Assembly: GCF_002813325.1 (NCBI RefSeq)
Contig: NZ_PHUG01000001.1
Location: 1,488,001 to 1,552,000, forward strand
Direction: 5' to 3'
Length of the DNA stretch: 64,000 nucleotides
Source of the DNA: Janthinobacterium sp. 64
GTDB taxonomy: Bacteria > Pseudomonadota > Gammaproteobacteria > Burkholderiales > Burkholderiaceae_D
A model generated the notes under the pieces. That model had not been told where the DNA came from. It ran no database searches and saw nothing but the letters and a program-made list of their open reading frames with translations. This document shows, piece after piece, positions 9,883-19,780 of the stretch (the first letter of the stretch is position 1; each line of letters starts with the position of its first letter). Position numbers and translations under genes: made by a program.

Positions 9883-10845
9883 ATGTCCAGCATGAGCAGC
9901 GCACTCCACTTCAAGTCCATCAACTACACGGGCCAGGGCAGCGGCCCGCGCCTGATCGTCACCGGCGCCGTGCACGGCAATGAAACCTGCGGCACCAAGG
10001 GCATCCACCGCGTGATGGCTGAACTCGACAGCGGCGCCCTCTCCATCGTGGCCGGCAGCGTCACTTTCGTGCCCATCACCAACCCGCTGGCCTACGCCAA
10101 GGGTGTGCGCAGCGGCGACCGCAACCTGAACCGCAACCTGTTCCCGAACGACCATCCGCAAGATTTCGAAGACCGCATCGCCAACTGGCTGTGCCCGCTG
10201 CTGGGCCAGCACGACGTGCTGCTCGACTTGCACTCGTTCAATGCCGACAGCCAGCCCTTCGTCATGGTGGGGCCACGCAACAACGATGGCCCGCTGCAAC
10301 CGTTTCAACATGAAGACAAGGAACGCGCGCTGGCGCGCCGCCTGGGCGTGCGCCGCTTCGTCGACGGCTGGCTGCAAACGTATGGCGCCGGCGTACAGCG
10401 CCGCCTGGGCAGCAGCGACCAAGTAGGCATGGTCTTGCGCTATGGCGTGGGCACGACGGAATACATGCGCTCGACGGGCGGCTACGCCCTGACCCTGGAA
10501 TGCGGCCAGCACGCGGACCCGGCCGCGCCGGACGTGGCCTACCGCGCCATCATGAACACGCTGGCCTTCCTCGGTTTCATCGACGCGCCACAGCCGGAAG
10601 CCATCGCCGACGCCGACATGGAAGCGCTGAACATGGTCGTCGTGCACGACAAGCTCGATGCGGGCGACCGCTTCATCAAGACCTGGTCCAGCTTTGACAA
10701 GGTGAAACAGGGCGAGCAGATCGGCGTGCGCGCGGACGGCACGCCCGTGAGGGCCGAATTCGACGCCTACATCCTGTTCCCGGACGTCAACGCGCAAGCC
10801 AATGCCGAGTGGTATTACCTGGCGCGGGTCGCCAGCAGTTTTTGA
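9883..10845 (+). CDS. Succinylglutamate desuccinylase/aspartoacylase family hydrolase
   Basis: A zinc-dependent M14-like deacylase of 320 residues. Zinc-ligand motifs are visible: GAVHGNETCG (HxxE) near residue 30 and LLDLHSF near 115. The conserved NPLAYAKGVRSGDRNLNRNLFP stretch carries the substrate-binding Arg/Asn region. A C-terminal beta-barrel-like part covers about 235-320. Family members cleave N-acyl amino acids such as N-succinylglutamate or N-acetylaspartate. No arginine succinyltransferase genes are near, so the substrate is not assigned. A second ATG lies four codons in. Confidence 0.88.
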   Translation: MSSMSSALHFKSINYTGQGSGPRLIVTGAVHGNETCGTKGIHRVMAELDSGALSIVAGSVTFVPITNPLAYAKGVRSGDRNLNRNLFPNDHPQDFEDRIANWLCPLLGQHDVLLDLHSFNADSQPFVMVGPRNNDGPLQPFQHEDKERALARRLGVRRFVDGWLQTYGAGVQRRLGSSDQVGMVLRYGVGTTEYMRSTGGYALTLECGQHADPAAPDVAYRAIMNTLAFLGFIDAPQPEAIADADMEALNMVVVHDKLDAGDRFIKTWSSFDKVKQGEQIGVRADGTPVRAEFDAYILFPDVNAQANAEWYYLARVASSF

Positions 10846-10848
10846 TTA

Positions 10849-11006
10849 GAGCCTATTCCAGTAGGGAGCGTCATCTGCTGGTAGTTCATCAGGAGCGCGG
10901 ACAAGGCGTGAGGAGGACGCGTGGCGAGCCACGCGACGACGATCAACGCAGTCCCCGCTTCTGAGGGGCGCCAGCAGGGGATGTATTCATCTACTGGGAT
11001 AGGCTC
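10849..11006. repeat. 158-bp intergenic element with 16-bp terminal inverted repeats
   Basis: The ends GAGCCTATTCCAGTAG (10849-10864) and CTACTGGGATAGGCTC (10991-11006) are inverted repeats with one mismatch. Inner inverted segments include CATCTGCTGG/CCAGCAGGGGATG and the palindrome CGCGTGGCGAGCCACGCG. It fills almost the entire gap between the convergent hydrolase and EmrE-like genes, starting 4 bases after one stop and ending directly before the other. It has no open frame. It looks like a MITE or other small dispersed repeat, though only one copy is in the window. Confidence 0.6.
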
Positions 11007-11348
11007 CTAGTGCCCGACGGATTTTGAAAACAGGTTAATCACCAGCACGCCGGCAATGATCAGCCCCAGGCCGATCAAGGCCGGCGTGTCGAGGCTTTGC
11101 TTGAACCAGAACCAGCCCACGGCGGAAATGAGCACGATGCCCACGCCGGACCAGATCGCATACACGATACCGGTAGGAATGACCTTCAAGGTCAGCGACA
11201 AACACCAGAAGGCGATGCTGTAGCCGACCACGGTGATGACACTGGGCCACAAACGGCTGAAGCCCTCGGACGCCTTCAAGGCGCTGGTGGCGATCACTTC
11301 GGCGATGATGGCGATGCCCAGGTAGAAATACGTCATGGCAAGACTCAT
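11007..11348 (-). CDS. Small multidrug resistance exporter, EmrE-like
   Basis: A 113-residue four-helix proton antiporter of the SMR family. The essential glutamate is in [14 protein letters not shown] (helix 1), and [10 protein letters not shown] and [18 protein letters not shown] are characteristic of the EmrE/Qac subgroup. EmrE-type proteins export quaternary ammonium and aromatic cations as dimers. It lies 11 bp downstream of gdx and is probably cotranscribed with it under the guanidine-II riboswitch. It could instead be a partner subunit. AAGG precedes the chosen ATG, and another ATG lies four codons in. Confidence 0.93.
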   Translation of the reverse strand: MSLAMTYFYLGIAIIAEVIATSALKASEGFSRLWPSVITVVGYSIAFWCLSLTLKVIPTGIVYAIWSGVGIVLISAVGWFWFKQSLDTPALIGLGLIIAGVLVINLFSKSVGH

Positions 11349-11359
11349 GCTGGCAACCT

Positions 11360-11680
11360 TTATTGAGGGCTGAGCAATTTCAAGCCCAGGATCCCGGACA
11401 CGATCAGGGCGATGCAGGCAATGCGCGCGGCGCTGGCCGGTTCGCCCAGCACCATGATGCCGAAGATGGCCGTGCCGACGGTACCGATGCCCGTCCAGAT
11501 GGCGTAGGCCGTGCCCAGAGGCAAGGTGCGCAAGGCCAGACCCAGCATCACCACGCTGCCCAGCATGGAAATGGCGGTCAATACGGACGGCACGAGGCGG
11601 GTAAACCCCGCGCTGTATTTGAGGCCGATGGCCCAGCCGATTTCCAGCAAGCCCGCCAATACCAGAATGATCCACGCCAT
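11360..11680 (-). CDS. gdx: Guanidinium exporter (Gdx/SugE, SMR family)
   Basis: A 106-residue four-helix SMR protein, starting [20 protein letters not shown], that closely matches the SugE/Gdx subgroup. Helix 1 carries the central Glu-13, and helix 3 has [19 protein letters not shown]. Gdx proteins exchange guanidinium for protons. The assignment is strengthened by two ACGA-loop hairpins of the guanidine-II type in the leader. GGAGAAATAG gives a good ribosome site. Confidence 0.95.
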   Translation of the reverse strand: MAWIILVLAGLLEIGWAIGLKYSAGFTRLVPSVLTAISMLGSVVMLGLALRTLPLGTAYAIWTGIGTVGTAIFGIMVLGEPASAARIACIALIVSGILGLKLLSPQ

Positions 11681-11696
11681 CTATTTCTCCTGAGGC

Positions 11697-11748
11697 GGCA
11701 GGGTCGTCCCCGCCATGCAGCCCCCACATCGAGCGGGGTCGTCCCCAC
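11697..11748 (-). promoter_or_regulatory. Guanidine-II (mini-ykkC) riboswitch upstream of gdx
   Basis: On the minus strand two GC-rich hairpins both present the loop ACGA on a GGGG/CCCC-type stem. The first is GTGGGG-ACGA-CCCCGC (11733-11748) and the second GGCGGGG-ACGA-CCCTGCC (11697-11714), separated by about 18 nt. Paired ACGR-loop hairpins just before the ribosome site define the guanidine-II class, which turns on guanidinium exporters. A TATACT -10 candidate lies at 11764-11769; no good -35 is visible. Confidence 0.92.
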
Positions 11749-11873
11749 AGGAGCAAAAGGAAAAGTATACCATTGGGTAAAAACTCTTGCCGCTAGAACA
11801 TTTTTTCTGGTGATGTTGCCAAAAAACAGGCTGATGGCAGCATAATTGCTGCATCCAATCACTCTCGGGAACA

Positions 11874-12236
11874 ATGATGCTACTTCTGGCCCAAATCCTT
11901 ACCGCCCTCATCCTGCTGCTGCACGTTTACATCGTGCTGCTGGAAACCGTGCTGTTCGATGTGCGCGGACGCAAGGTGTTTGGCCTGTCCAAGGAAAAGG
12001 CGGAGATCGTGCGTCCCGCCATGTCGAACCAGGGTTGCTACAACGGTTTTCTCGTCGCGGCGCTGGCGCTGGGCTTTTTTCACCCGGACGCGGCCATCGC
12101 CCATGCGTTCACCGTCTTCGGCCTGGCTTGCATCGCCGTGGCTGGCGTGTGGGGCGCAGTGACTGTCATGACGCGCATCCTCTACCTGCAAACGGTGCCC
12201 GCCGTCATCGCCCTGCTGTTGTTCCACTTCGCCTGA
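11874..12236 (+). CDS. DUF1304 family membrane protein
   Basis: A 120-residue protein with four predicted transmembrane helices (ILTALILLLHVYIVLLET, the GFLVAALALGFF region, AFTVFGLACIAVAGVWGAV and QTVPAVIALLLFHFA). The pattern ILxLEMxLF-like to ETVLFDVRGRKVFGL and NQGCYNGFLVAAL matches the DUF1304 family. The function is unknown. It is divergent from gdx and has two adjacent ATG codons at the start. Confidence 0.85.
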   Translation: MMLLLAQILTALILLLHVYIVLLETVLFDVRGRKVFGLSKEKAEIVRPAMSNQGCYNGFLVAALALGFFHPDAAIAHAFTVFGLACIAVAGVWGAVTVMTRILYLQTVPAVIALLLFHFA

Positions 12237-12291
12237 TCCCTGCCGGGCGGCCCTGCTTGAAAAATCCACGCCGCCAGCACGTTTTTTATTT

Positions 12292-12342
12292 ATATCGTAA
12301 TATGGCGATATTGAAATTCACAAAAAGCGATATACATATCGC
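12292..12342. promoter_or_regulatory. Palindromic ATATCG operators upstream of the ArsR-type regulator
   Basis: Two inverted repeats share half sites: ATATCG-TAATATGG-CGATAT (12292-12311) and GCGATAT-AC-ATATCGC (12327-12342). They lie 32-82 bases before the regulator start. ArsR-family repressors commonly bind such AT-rich dyads and autoregulate. The link to the adjacent regulator is inferred. Confidence 0.65.
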
Positions 12343-12373
12343 CTACAGACGAACATCAATCAGGAGAAACACC

Positions 12374-12670
12374 ATGGACATCGACGCCATCCACAAGGCG
12401 CTGGCCAATCCCGTGCGGCGACAGATCCTGCAATGGCTGAAGGAGCCGGAGCAGCATTTCGCGCAGCAAGAGCATCCGCTCGACTTCGGCGTCTGTGCCG
12501 GGCTGATCGACCGCAAGCTGGGTCTGTCGCAATCGACGGTCTCGGCTCACCTGGCCACCTTGCAAAAGGCCGATTTGATTTCAGCAAGAAAAGTTGGCCA
12601 ATGGAGCTTTTTTAAACGCCACGAAGCCACCATCGAGGCCTTTCTCGACCACATGCAGCAAGGTTTGTAA
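12374..12670 (+). CDS. ArsR-family winged-helix transcriptional regulator
   Basis: A 98-residue DNA-binding protein starting MDIDAIHKALANPVRRQILQ, the typical ArsR helix 1-2. The recognition region LGLSQSTVSAHLATLQKADLI and the wing ARKVGQWSFFKR are intact. There is only one cysteine (FGVCAGL), so it is not a classical metal-thiolate sensor. It lies directly upstream of an Old Yellow Enzyme gene, a common pairing, and probably controls that gene and itself in response to electrophiles. AGGAG precedes the ATG. Confidence 0.92.
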   Translation: MDIDAIHKALANPVRRQILQWLKEPEQHFAQQEHPLDFGVCAGLIDRKLGLSQSTVSAHLATLQKADLISARKVGQWSFFKRHEATIEAFLDHMQQGL

Positions 12671-12726
12671 CAGCAATCCCATCCACATCGCCGCGCGCGG
12701 CACTCTCGACAGGAAAGATAGCAACC

Positions 12727-13791
12727 ATGGCAACCTTATTCGACCCCATCACCATCGGCAGCCTGCAACTGAAAAACCGCATCATCATGGCGCCGCTGAC
12801 GCGCTCGCGCGCCGGCAACCCGGGCCGCGTGCCCAACGCCCTGATGGCCGAGTACTACACGCAGCGCGCCTCGGCCGGCATGATCATCTCGGAAGCGACG
12901 GCCGTCACGCCGCAAGGCGTGGGCTATGCCGATACGCCAGGCATCTGGTCCGATGAACAGGTGGAAGGCTGGAAACACATCACGAAGGCAGTGCACGATG
13001 CCGGCGGCCTGATCGTGCTGCAACTGTGGCATGTGGGCCGCATTTCCGCGCCCCTGTTCCTCGACGGCGACTTGCCCGTGGCACCCAGCGCCATCAGGCC
13101 GGCCGGCCACGTCAGCTTGGTGCGCCCGCAACAGGAATTCGTCACGCCACGCGCACTGGACACCGAAGAAATTCCCGGCATCGTGGCCGCTTACCGCCTG
13201 GGCGCCGAGAATGCGAAAAAAGCGGGCTTTGACGGCGTGGAAATCCACGGCGCCAACGGCTATTTGCTCGACCAGTTCCTGCAAGACAGCACCAACTTGC
13301 GCACCGACAACTACGGCGGTTCGATAGAAAACCGCGCCCGCTTGATGCTGGAAGTGACGGATGCCTGCATAGCCGTGTGGGGTGCGGACAAGGTGGGCAT
13401 GCATCTGGCGCCGCGCCGTGACGCGCACGACATGGGCGATTCCGATCCGCGCGCCACCTTTGGCTACGTGGCGCGCGAACTGGGCAAGCGCGGCATCGCT
13501 TTCATTTGCGCACGCGAAGCGCTCGGTGACGACCGTCTGGGCCCGTACCTGAAGCAGGAATTCGGCGGCGTGTATATTGCTAACGAGAAAATGGACAAGG
13601 CGGCGGCAGAAGCTCTGCTCGCCAAGGGCGAAGCCGATGCCGTGGCCTTTGGCCTGTGGTTCATCGCCAACCCCGACCTGCCCATCCGCCTGCACAGCGG
13701 CGCGCCCTTGAATCCCCTGAACCCGGATACGCTGTACGCACCCGATGCGAGCGGCTACACGGACTACCCGGCACTGGCGGCACTGGCTTAA
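12727..13791 (+). CDS. Old Yellow Enzyme family alkene reductase (NemA-like)
   Basis: An FMN-dependent TIM-barrel reductase of 354 residues that reduces activated C=C bonds, quinones or nitro compounds with NAD(P)H. The start has LFDPITIGSLQLKNRI and APLTRSRA. The catalytic/ligand pair His-x-x-Asn is in EIHGANGYLLDQFLQD, followed by NLRTDNYGGSIENRARL. The C-terminal FMN-phosphate region (ADAVAFGLWFIANPDLP) is present. It lies 56 bp after the ArsR gene and is likely part of an electrophile-response unit. Confidence 0.95.
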   Translation: MATLFDPITIGSLQLKNRIIMAPLTRSRAGNPGRVPNALMAEYYTQRASAGMIISEATAVTPQGVGYADTPGIWSDEQVEGWKHITKAVHDAGGLIVLQLWHVGRISAPLFLDGDLPVAPSAIRPAGHVSLVRPQQEFVTPRALDTEEIPGIVAAYRLGAENAKKAGFDGVEIHGANGYLLDQFLQDSTNLRTDNYGGSIENRARLMLEVTDACIAVWGADKVGMHLAPRRDAHDMGDSDPRATFGYVARELGKRGIAFICAREALGDDRLGPYLKQEFGGVYIANEKMDKAAAEALLAKGEADAVAFGLWFIANPDLPIRLHSGAPLNPLNPDTLYAPDASGYTDYPALAALA

Positions 13792-13842
13792 ACAACAGCA
13801 CTCCGGGCGCAGCGGCGGCACTTAGTCGCTGTCGCCTGCCCT

Positions 13843-14064
13843 TCAGCGCCATCGGCGCCGTGCCGGCCGGGCCGGACGGCGCGCCTGCACGCTGCTGAAA
13901 ACGCGGCGTATCACCTCGGCCGGCACAGCGTGCTCGCGCAAGTAGGCTGTCGCCACCGTCCGGCCCAGCGCGTGATGAAACGCCACGCCACGCTCGACGA
14001 GCTCGGCCATCGCTGTGTCCGTTCGGACATTCTCTCCAGCTAGTTCCTCAATACTGTTTTTCAT
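13843..14064 (-). CDS. Small hypothetical basic-tailed protein
   Basis: The ATG at 14064 with AGGGAG seven bases upstream gives 73 residues (MKNSIEELAGENVRTDTAM...). The body is helical (ELVERGVAFHHALGRTVATAYLREHAVPAEVIRRVF), followed by an Arg/Pro/Ala-rich tail. I do not recognise a family. There is no signal peptide. The good ribosome site and plausible helix pattern support translation. Confidence 0.6.
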   Translation of the reverse strand: MKNSIEELAGENVRTDTAMAELVERGVAFHHALGRTVATAYLREHAVPAEVIRRVFSSVQARRPARPARRRWR

Positions 14065-14314
14065 GCCATCGCTCCCTGTCGGGTGGATCAATGCTGCATC
14101 AAGTTTTGACCACATTGTGTGCATTTAGTGCCCGCCACAATGGCAAAGCATCGTTAAAATAGCAGCAACAGCCAGCCCGACACCGCATGAATAGCGGCCT
14201 CGGCTGCTTGTCGCCACCGCCAGCCCCGTATAAAATGCCTGCGCAGAATTTTTGCTTCAAGGAAAATGGCCAGCAGCGCCATCCGATCAAGAACAGTGTC
14301 ACTGAAGGGTATCA

Positions 14315-14926
14315 ATGGACGATTTATTTGTACAAGCGGGCGACTTGCCGACCTGGCGCCAGCGCTGCGCGCTGCGCGTGCTGCAGCTGTTTGGCTGGCG
14401 CCTGCGCTTCCGCCCCTTGCCGGGGCCGCGCGGCATCGTCGTCGTCTACCCGCACACATCGAACTGGGATTTCATGGTGGGCCTGTTCGGCAAATGGGCG
14501 CTGTCGCTGCCGTTCCGCTGGCTGGCCAAGGATTCGCTGTTCCGCGGCCCGATGGGCAAGGTGCTGCGCTACCTCGGTGGCGAACCGGTCGACCGCAGCA
14601 CCACCAGCGGCACGATTGGCCGTCAGGCCGAGCGCATGCTGGCCGCCGACTGGTACTGGCTGGCCATCACGCCGGAAGCGACGCGCAGCTACCGTCCGAA
14701 CTGGAAAAGCGGCTTTTATCACCTGGCCCTGGCGGCCAAGGTGCCGCTGTTGCTGGTGTATATCGACTACCCGAACAAGGTGCTGGGCGTCGTCGACCAT
14801 TTGTACTTGACGGGCGACAAGGAGGCCGACATGGCGGCGATTGCCGCCGTGTATGCGGGCCATCAGGGCTTGCACCCGGAAAAGGCGGCGCCCATCGTGC
14901 TGTCCGACAAGCGCCCCGGCGCTTAA
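14315..14926 (+). CDS. PlsC-like 1-acyl-glycerol-phosphate acyltransferase family protein
   Basis: A 203-residue lipid acyltransferase. The catalytic HX4D motif is HTSNWD near residue 47. The later block FRGPMGKVLRYLGGEPVDRS matches motif II, and ITPEATRSY corresponds to the EGTR motif III with a Thr-Arg variant. Family members acylate lysophosphatidic acid or related lipids at the inner membrane. It is shorter than PlsC and resembles the stand-alone subgroup, so the exact acceptor is unknown. It is convergent with the urease operon. Confidence 0.88.
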   Translation: MDDLFVQAGDLPTWRQRCALRVLQLFGWRLRFRPLPGPRGIVVVYPHTSNWDFMVGLFGKWALSLPFRWLAKDSLFRGPMGKVLRYLGGEPVDRSTTSGTIGRQAERMLAADWYWLAITPEATRSYRPNWKSGFYHLALAAKVPLLLVYIDYPNKVLGVVDHLYLTGDKEADMAAIAAVYAGHQGLHPEKAAPIVLSDKRPGA

Positions 14927-14930
14927 GCGA

Positions 14931-15491
14931 TTAAGCAACGCCCATCAACACCACGCCGGCGGCCGTCAAGGCCATGCCGGCCACGCGCAGCATGCGCTCG
15001 GCCAGTACCTGGCCAATAAAACGTCCCGCGCACAGCAGAATAGCCGAGGCCAGCAGGAAGCCGCACGCGGCCGAGGCAGTCGGCAATTCCTGGCCATGCG
15101 CATTGCCATGCGCCAGCGCAAACACGCCCACGAGCAGCATGCCGAGCCAGTTCGGCAAGGCCAGCGCCAGCGCGATGGCCAACCCTGCCAGCGCCACCGT
15201 GGCAGCGATGCCCGTTTCCAGCCCCGGCACCGTCAATCCGGCCATGCCGGCCAGCGCGCCGAGCAGCATCATGCCGAGAAACATGGCGCTCAGGCCCAGC
15301 CCGCGGCGCTGCTGGCCGCCCCAGATACCCACGCCCAGCATGGCCAGCAAATGGTCGATGCCCGTGAACGGATGGGCGAAGCCGGCCAGAAAACCCACGC
15401 TGTCGCCATGGCCGGGGTGGGCCATCGCCGGCAAAGCCAGCAGGCATAGCACCGCCACGGCGGCCGTTTTTGTCATCAGTCTTGCGCTCAT
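14931..15491 (-). CDS. HupE/UreJ family nickel permease
   Basis: A 186-residue membrane protein. After a signal-like N-terminus ([18 protein letters not shown]) comes the mature HPGHGDS, then the HupE signature [19 protein letters not shown] in helix 1 and further hydrophobic helices. HupE/UreJ proteins import nickel for urease or hydrogenase. Its ATG overlaps the ureG stop (ATGA), so it is translationally coupled as the last gene of the urease operon. Confidence 0.93.
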   Translation of the reverse strand: MSARLMTKTAAVAVLCLLALPAMAHPGHGDSVGFLAGFAHPFTGIDHLLAMLGVGIWGGQQRRGLGLSAMFLGMMLLGALAGMAGLTVPGLETGIAATVALAGLAIALALALPNWLGMLLVGVFALAHGNAHGQELPTASAACGFLLASAILLCAGRFIGQVLAERMLRVAGMALTAAGVVLMGVA

Positions 15492-16126
15492 TGCAGCTCC
15501 TTGCCGGGTTGATCGAGCAAACCTTGCTCGCGGATAAAATCGATGACCACCTGCACGCCGTCGCCGCTGCGCAAGTTGGTAAACACAAACGGGCGCTCGC
15601 CGCGCATGCGCCTGGCGTCCTGCGCCATCACATCGAGGTTGGCGCCCACATACGGCGCCAGGTCCGTCTTGTTGATAATGAGTAAATCGGAGCGCGTAAT
15701 GCCGGGCCCGCCCTTGCGCGGGATCTTTTCGCCACCTGCCACGTCGATCACATAAATCGTCAGATCCGACAGTTCCGGACTGAAGGTGGCAGCCAGATTG
15801 TCTCCGCCCGATTCGACGAGGATCAAGTCGAGATGCGGAAAATCTGCCTGCATGCGCGCGATCGCTTCCAGGTTGATCGACGCGTCTTCGCGGATGGCCG
15901 TGTGCGGGCAGCCGCCCGTCTCCACGCCCATCAAACGCTCGGCCGGCAAGGCGTCGGCGCGCAGCAGGATTTCCATGTCTTCCTTGGTATAGATGTCGTT
16001 CGTGATGACGGCCATGTCGTAGCGTTCGCGCATGCCCTTGCACAGCATTTCGCACAGGGCCGTCTTGCCCGAGCCGACGGGCCCGCCGATGCCCACGCGC
16101 AGCGGATTGGAGGTGATCGATGTCAT
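15488..16126 (-). CDS. ureG: Urease accessory GTPase UreG
   Basis: UreG is a SIMIBI-class GTPase that delivers nickel to the urease active site in complex with UreD/UreF and UreE. The 212-residue product has P-loop [14 protein letters not shown], the metal-binding Cys-Pro-His in [11 protein letters not shown], and the NKTDL guanine-specificity motif. It lies 22 bp after ureF. Confidence 0.98.
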   Translation of the reverse strand: MTSITSNPLRVGIGGPVGSGKTALCEMLCKGMRERYDMAVITNDIYTKEDMEILLRADALPAERLMGVETGGCPHTAIREDASINLEAIARMQADFPHLDLILVESGGDNLAATFSPELSDLTIYVIDVAGGEKIPRKGGPGITRSDLLIINKTDLAPYVGANLDVMAQDARRMRGERPFVFTNLRSGDGVQVVIDFIREQGLLDQPGKELQ

Positions 16127-16148
16127 GTTTGCTCTCTCATAGAATGAT

Positions 16149-16832
16149 TCAGGAACGGTACAGGCGGCTGTACTGCACTTCGTGGCGCATCGACAGCAGC
16201 GACAGGCCGGGCGCCCAGTTGCCCATCTCGTCGTCTGGTAACGTTTGCGCCGTGAGCGCCGCCGCTTCCAGTTCCGGCCGCAGCGACAGCAGCAAACGCT
16301 GGCCCGCCACCTGCCCCAGCGGCACGGATTTCACGCAGACGAGCACCTGGTTTTCCGCCCAGGCAAACAGCATGGCCAGCAGCGCCTCTTCGCGCGGAAT
16401 GGCCAGCGCCGCCACGGCGCAGGCATACGCGGTCGGCAGGGCCACTTCCGGCAGGCCCTGCAGCATGTCGATCAGCACGCCGTCGGCCACTCCCAGCTCG
16501 GCCAGCAATTTGGTCAAGGAATAGCCCATCTGGATGGTTTCGGCGCGAAATTCCGCCGTGTCGCGCGAGGCGATGAAACGCTCGCTCCAGCACTGCACGG
16601 CGCACAGATCCTGTTCTTCAAATGCCTGCATCAAGCGCCAGCACAGCGGCGCTTCCCAGCGCGCCACCACCAATTTCAGATGCTCGGCGATCCATGCGCG
16701 CGCCGTGGCCGCGTCGTGCACCAGGCCGGATTCGAGCGCCGCTTCCAGCCCCTGCGAATAGCTGTAGGCGCCAATCGGCAGGGCCGGGCTGGCGAACTGC
16801 AGCAAGTGCAGCAGGGCCGAGGCCTGCATCAT
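16149..16832 (-). CDS. ureF: Urease accessory protein UreF
   Basis: UreF is an all-helical protein that bridges UreD and UreG in the urease maturation complex and gates GTP hydrolysis. The 227-residue product includes [21 protein letters not shown] near the N-terminus and the conserved C-terminal [19 protein letters not shown]. The first of two adjacent ATG codons overlaps the ureE stop. Confidence 0.97.
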   Translation of the reverse strand: MMQASALLHLLQFASPALPIGAYSYSQGLEAALESGLVHDAATARAWIAEHLKLVVARWEAPLCWRLMQAFEEQDLCAVQCWSERFIASRDTAEFRAETIQMGYSLTKLLAELGVADGVLIDMLQGLPEVALPTAYACAVAALAIPREEALLAMLFAWAENQVLVCVKSVPLGQVAGQRLLLSLRPELEAAALTAQTLPDDEMGNWAPGLSLLSMRHEVQYSRLYRS

Positions 16833-17353
16833 GCAGCGCCTGGCACATCGCCGGGACGGTGGATCTTCTGCCGCAGCGGCACGGGTGCCAGCAAGTGCTG
16901 GCCGTGGCCGTCGTGGTGGCCATGGCCGCCGCCGTAGGCGCCCGCCTCCGGCTCGAACGGCGCGCTTTCTTCCGTCACGCTCGCCTGCAAGCCTTGCAGC
17001 ATCTCTTTTAAAACGGGGTCTTTGCGGATGCGCAAAAAGCCGTCGCCCACCTGCGCCTGCGTGTGGCGGTTCCCCAAATGAAAAGCGCAGCGCAGCAGGG
17101 TGTGCGCATCGGCGCACTGCACCAGGTAGGTCGGTTCGCGCGCGGCGACGATCCGCACCACCTGCCCTTCCGGCCCCGTCATGTGCTCGCCGTCGCGCAG
17201 CACCGTGCCGCGCACGGTGAACACGGCCACCTCGTCGCCATTCGACAGCACGGCGCGCAACCGGCATTTTTCGCGCTGGTCATAGGGCAGCACGAGTTGC
17301 GCGAACGGCGCGCGGTCATCGTCCGCTCCCAGTTTAGTATGCAATGTGAGCAT
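16829..17353 (-). CDS. ureE: Urease accessory nickel metallochaperone UreE
   Basis: A 174-residue UreE with the N-terminal peptide-binding domain and the C-terminal metal-binding domain (LGNRHTQAQV). A histidine-rich tail GGGHGHHDGHGQH near residue 140 is suited to store or buffer nickel. It sits 13 bp after ureC and overlaps ureF by four bases. Confidence 0.97.
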   Translation of the reverse strand: MLTLHTKLGADDDRAPFAQLVLPYDQREKCRLRAVLSNGDEVAVFTVRGTVLRDGEHMTGPEGQVVRIVAAREPTYLVQCADAHTLLRCAFHLGNRHTQAQVGDGFLRIRKDPVLKEMLQGLQASVTEESAPFEPEAGAYGGGHGHHDGHGQHLLAPVPLRQKIHRPGDVPGAA

Positions 17354-17366
17354 GCTTGTCTCCCGC

Positions 17367-19067
<1,701 letters not shown>

Positions 19068-19068
19068 C

Positions 19069-19398
19069 TCAATCCTTTCCCGGTGGTGTGTCTTGCAGTT
19101 CGCCCATCACTGCGCCATTGAAGCCGTAGACCTTGCGCTCGCCCGCCAGCGCCACCAGTTCCACCGTGCGCTGCTGGCCCGGCTCGAAACGCACGGCGGT
19201 GCCGGCAGTGATGTTCAGGCGCATGCCGTAGGCGCGCCAGCGCTCGAAGGCCAGCGCCGGGTTGACTTCAAAAAAGTGGAAGTGCGAGCCGACCTGTATC
19301 GGCCGGTCGCCCCGGTTGGCCACCACCACGGTGGCCGTGGCGCGCCCGGCATTCAAGCTGATTTCGCCTTCTTCCAATTGGTATTCGCCTGGGGTCAT
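19069..19398 (-). CDS. ureB: Urease beta subunit
   Basis: A 109-residue structural urease subunit starting [19 protein letters not shown]. It has the family stretch [21 protein letters not shown] and [17 protein letters not shown]. It lies between ureA (21 bp) and ureC, as in other three-subunit bacterial ureases. Confidence 0.98.
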   Translation of the reverse strand: MTPGEYQLEEGEISLNAGRATATVVVANRGDRPIQVGSHFHFFEVNPALAFERWRAYGMRLNITAGTAVRFEPGQQRTVELVALAGERKVYGFNGAVMGELQDTPPGKD

Positions 19399-19419
19399 GC
19401 GGGGCTCCTTCTCAAAAGA

Positions 19420-19722
19420 CTACGGTATCGGGTGGTGCACGGTCACCAGCTTGCTGCCATCGGGGAAGGTCGCTTCCACCTGAATGTCGGGGATCATCTC
19501 GGCGATGCCATCCATGACGTCGGCGCGCGAGAGAATTTTTGTCCCGTCCGACATCAGCTGCGCCACCGACTTGCCATCGCGCGCGCCTTCCATGATGGCC
19601 GCGCTGATCAGGGCCACCGCTTCCGGATAGTTCAACTTCAAGCCGCGCGCCAGGCGACGTTCGGCCAGCAGCGCGGCCGTAAAAATGAGCAGCTTGTCTT
19701 TTTCGCGGGGAGTCAGGTCCAT
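19420..19722 (-). CDS. ureA: Urease gamma subunit
   Basis: A 100-residue structural urease subunit starting [20 protein letters not shown] and ending with the typical [21 protein letters not shown]-type sequence precedes the ATG. It lies 41 bp after ureD, and that gap contains the second copy of a 16-bp tandem duplication. Confidence 0.98.
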   Translation of the reverse strand: MDLTPREKDKLLIFTAALLAERRLARGLKLNYPEAVALISAAIMEGARDGKSVAQLMSDGTKILSRADVMDGIAEMIPDIQVEATFPDGSKLVTVHHPIP

Positions 19723-19748
19723 GTTTTTCCTTGTGCTTCTTTCCTGAT

Positions 19749-19780
19749 TAAGTGTTCCAGATGCTAAGTGTTCCAGATGC
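19749..19780. repeat. 16-bp tandem duplication at the ureD stop
   Basis: The sequence TAAGTGTTCCAGATGC occurs twice head to tail (19749-19764 and 19765-19780). It spans the last codons of ureD on the minus strand. The duplication changes the base after the ACT codon but leaves a stop (TAG) at the same place, so UreD is unaffected and only the spacer to ureA has grown. Confidence 0.85.

Noticed and set aside
14065..14314. Small RNA or extra gene in the 250-bp gap before the PlsC-like gene
   Set aside because: No convincing open frame, terminator or strong promoter was seen; it is treated as a divergent promoter region.
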